Shown here piece by piece: positions 39,501-41,297 of a DNA stretch of 41,297 nt (within the stretch, counting starts at the first letter, position 1; each line of letters starts with the position of its first letter). The stretch covers positions 1-41,297 of the IMG/VR virus record IMGVR_UViG_3300036785_000873; one strand, given 5' to 3'. The notes beneath the pieces were generated by a model that saw only the letters and a list, made by a program, of their open reading frames with translations, ran no database searches and was not told the DNA's origin. The DNA comes from a virus. The translations under genes and the position numbers were made by a program.

Positions 39501-40036
39501 CCCGCGGCCCTCCGCCGGAACAATGGAGAGACGTTGATCGCGGTCCGCGGATCGATCAGCGCGCAGGCATAGCTCCAAAGCGCGAGCGCATCGGCTTCGT
39601 TGTCGTTCTTTGGTGTCCAGCAAAGCTCATGGCACTTGTCGATCGTCCAACGCTTGGCGCTACGACGCGGAGCACTTCGCTCGCTGATGAAGTGCGCGCG
39701 AATATCACCGACCGAGGCCTCGGCGATCTCCGAAATGCCGCGCAAGTGCGCGACGCCGCGGGCGATGCCATGCAAGCCAGCGAGCCGATCGCGCACCGCC
39801 CGCGAGGTCTTCCCGCGCATCGCATCGGGGGGCAGCATCGCCTCGATGATCACGACATCAGGGCGCGGTTGCGGCTCCAGCATCTGCGATAACCAGCGCA
39901 ATGCATCAGCGAAGATTTGGCTGTCACGGCAGTTCGGCTTGCCAAAACGGATCGAGCCAGCAGTCGGCACGGCGCCGACATGGCCGCGGGCATAGCCCGT
40001 GACCGTTGCAAGATCCAATGCGAGCACGTCAGTCAT
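39497..40036 (-). CDS. RuvC-like Holliday junction resolvase
   Basis: 179 aa from ATG 40036 (TAATG overlap). RNase H fold acidic residues: 'VLALDLATVTGYARG' (Asp7), 'VVIIEAML' and C-terminal 'NDNEADALALWSYA'. RuvC-type nucleases resolve branched DNA before packaging or during recombination. Its size is near that of bacterial RuvC. Confidence 0.8.
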   Translation of the reverse strand: MTDVLALDLATVTGYARGHVGAVPTAGSIRFGKPNCRDSQIFADALRWLSQMLEPQPRPDVVIIEAMLPPDAMRGKTSRAVRDRLAGLHGIARGVAHLRGISEIAEASVGDIRAHFISERSAPRRSAKRWTIDKCHELCWTPKNDNEADALALWSYACALIDPRTAINVSPLFRRRAAG

Positions 40037-40344
40037 TAGGCATGGCCGTGTTCTGGTATGCTGTCGGGATCGTTTGGCTCGGCGTTGAACCAGAGCCAAC
40101 AGAAGCCGCAGTACGGATCACCGACCTGAAGATCCTGGCCACCCATGAAGGCGACTTCTTCGGCGATCATGCGCGCGTGCTCGATGCCGTGCAGAAAGAA
40201 GGCGCCGCATTGAACGCAGCGGCCTTCGGCGCAAAGCTTGCGCCTAGCGGCATATTCAGAAGCGCGCAATTCGTGCGCGGCATCGAGTGCAAGCTTTAAT
40301 TCTTCCAACGTAGGCGGCTTGAAATCGGTATAATCTCTCATCAC
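40036..40344 (-). CDS. Cys-rich zinc-binding small protein (102 aa)
   Basis: GTG 40344 (GTGATGA overlap) or ATG 40341. 'CAEGRCVQCGAFFLHG....YCGFCWLWF' provides two CxxC pairs about 36 residues apart, a zinc-ribbon-like arrangement. Acidic overall. Unknown function. Confidence 0.6.
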   Translation of the reverse strand: MMRDYTDFKPPTLEELKLALDAAHELRASEYAARRKLCAEGRCVQCGAFFLHGIEHARMIAEEVAFMGGQDLQVGDPYCGFCWLWFNAEPNDPDSIPEHGHA

Positions 40345-40634
40345 GCGGCTCCATCAGGCTTGATCACCGAAAGCTTCGGCTTCTGTTTTGGCGGCAAGGG
40401 GGGAGGAGCCGGCTCTCGCTGTTCATTGTCCATCCAATGCCGCATCATCTTGGTCGCCTCGATGATGGTCCGCGCCTCCTTGCGCGCGCGGAACATCGCA
40501 AGGCCCAGGTCGTATTGCTTGCCATCGACCATGGCCTCCTGCATGTCGATGAACCGCTCTTTGAGCCGCTCGTGCGCGCGGGTCGCGATCATCAGCCATG
40601 CGGCCAGCGAAGCTGGGACTTGGTGATTGTTCAT
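40341..40634 (-). CDS. Small helical protein (97 aa)
   Basis: ATG 40634 overlaps the preceding stop. MNNHQVPASLAAWLMIATRA ... TIIEATKMMRHWMDNEQ, then a Pro-rich tail (PAPPPLPPKQKPKL). Unknown function. Confidence 0.6.
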   Translation of the reverse strand: MNNHQVPASLAAWLMIATRAHERLKERFIDMQEAMVDGKQYDLGLAMFRARKEARTIIEATKMMRHWMDNEQREPAPPPLPPKQKPKLSVIKPDGAA

Positions 40635-41101
40635 ATGGATAGCTCCGACATATCGCGAAGTTTGCTTTGCGGGACGAAATAGGCTGGCCGGTAGCCGGTG
40701 GGATCGCCCCAGAAGTCGTCGAGCTTGCCATCCTTGGCGAGGAGCCAGCCCGGAAGCTCGACGTAGGGCAAGATCTCTGGCAGGACCAACGCCAAGATAA
40801 ACGGCAGGTCGTCGCGGTCATCCTTATGTAGCAGCAGGCAATGACTGGCCTTGCTGGTCGCCCGGACCTGATATTTTCGGTCGATATCGACGGCCTCGTA
40901 ATCGCCAATGCTGCCGGCCCAGAATTTATTGAGATGCTTGGCAGAAGCCATTTCGCCGATGCAGCCGCAGAGGTGGGAATCAGCACCTAGTCCGCTGGCG
41001 CCGTAACGATCACGACAACCGCGGCGGAGATTGCCAATCGTGCGCATGCGGGCGACATCTGCAGCGATGTAAATTTCCGGCCACGTCAGCACCACCCTCA
41101 T
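40631..41101 (-). CDS. Putative PD-(D/E)XK-like phage protein (156 aa)
   Basis: ATG 41101 (MRVVLTWPEIYIAADVARMR) after GAAGAGAG. 'CGCIGEMASAKHLNKFW', 'YEAVDIDRKYQVRATSK' and 'LLLHKDDRDDLPFILAL' follow the GE.a.aK ... D....(V)R.T ... L...D pattern of small phage proteins with a restriction-nuclease-like fold, and 'ELPGWLLAKDGK' and 'AYFVPQSKL' also fit. Catalytic activity is not demonstrated by the motif. Confidence 0.65.
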   Translation of the reverse strand: MRVVLTWPEIYIAADVARMRTIGNLRRGCRDRYGASGLGADSHLCGCIGEMASAKHLNKFWAGSIGDYEAVDIDRKYQVRATSKASHCLLLHKDDRDDLPFILALVLPEILPYVELPGWLLAKDGKLDDFWGDPTGYRPAYFVPQSKLRDMSELSI

Positions 41102-41268
41102 TTTTGCTCTCTTCGCTTGATCCACGGCCGCTCATCAAACCATCGGCACTCAAGACAGACGTTGAAGCCGTCATGCGTCGTCTTAAGCGTCGTCGTTTTC
41201 ACGCCGCAGGATTCGCAGATGAACGTGATCCAGTCAGCATCCGAATAATCGTCATCCGTCTCGATCAT
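41098..41268 (-). CDS. 56-aa zinc-ribbon protein
   Basis: ATG 41268 and an ATGA stop overlap with the next gene. MIETDDDYSDADWITFICES CGVKTTTLKTTHDGFNVCLE CRW...: two CxxC pairs (C18/C21 and C38/C41) form a small zinc ribbon. The bases upstream (to 41297) contain only the end of another frame. Confidence 0.7.
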   Translation of the reverse strand: MIETDDDYSDADWITFICESCGVKTTTLKTTHDGFNVCLECRWFDERPWIKRREQK

Positions 41269-41297
41269 TGTTGCGGCTCGTCGACGTCAGCAATTCA

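Noticed and set aside
38205-39572. 455-aa plus-strand open frame opposite the coiled-coil gene
   Set aside because: The minus-strand gene has ribosome coupling to both neighbours; the plus frame is Leu/Arg-rich antisense of Ala/Glu/Arg codons without a start signal.

Overview
This window is one contiguous piece of a tailed-phage (or prophage) genome. It is GC-rich and densely packed, with most neighbouring genes joined by ATGA/GTGA/TGATG stop-start overlaps. Almost everything is read on the minus strand, so the biological order runs from high to low coordinates. The head genes are HK97-like: terminase, U35 prohead protease, HK97-fold capsid, HK97 portal, gp6-like connector. The tail genes follow the order of a Mu-like contractile tail: DUF2635, sheath, tube, tail-assembly chaperone with a -1 frameshift, tape measure. 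The particle should therefore be a myovirus of mosaic type. Protein style and base composition suggest an alphaproteobacterial host of the Bradyrhizobium/Hyphomicrobiales kind; this is an inference, since no host gene or att site is visible.

Region by region, in transcription order: (1) 41.3-29.7 kb, early/replication block: zinc-ribbon and coiled-coil small proteins, a PD-(D/E)XK-like protein, a RuvC-like resolvase, a DUF5131/Gp37-Gp68 protein, a DUF3850 protein, a TOPRIM primase fused to a RepA-like ATPase/helicase, then an array of ACTGGCGC inverted repeats, small genes and a phage NusG/RfaH paralogue. (2) 29.7-28.9 kb, mostly gene-poor. (3) 28.9-26.2 kb, packaging: HNH nuclease, two small genes, large terminase. 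(4) 26.2-17.1 kb, head: two small proteins, a SAM methyltransferase, a stand-alone HK97 capsid paralogue, a TPR-glycosyltransferase, a zincin, a 568-aa protein of unknown function, and a prohead protease fused in frame to a second capsid protein that has its own internal ribosome-binding site; then a tRNA(CAU). (5) 16.9-13.4 kb: portal, a collagen-like protein ending in a zeta-toxin kinase, and small coupled genes. (6) 10.27-13.41 kb: a plus-strand island of small accessory genes inserted in the late operon, driven by three near-identical sigma70-type promoters that each carry a TAGGGC-N5-GCCCTA palindrome over the -35 box. (7) 10.27 kb to 1: collagen/carbohydrate-binding protein, connector, neck and tail-terminator proteins, DUF2635, sheath, tube, chaperones and a tape measure that runs off the window at an HEAGH metallopeptidase motif.

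The most notable finding is a compact 251-nt group I intron (5694-5944) interrupting codon 19 of the tail sheath gene. It has recognisable P1-P9 elements and an internal guide sequence that pairs exactly with the end of exon 1. Splicing restores a canonical sheath N-terminus. Other notable features are a proline-arginine-glycine motif ([18 protein letters not shown]-type) shared by three otherwise unrelated late proteins (zeta kinase, unknown enzyme-like protein, zincin), which looks like a common cargo or sorting signal; the two capsid paralogues; the promoter/operator triplet; and a 17-unit CNNGG pentamer tract.
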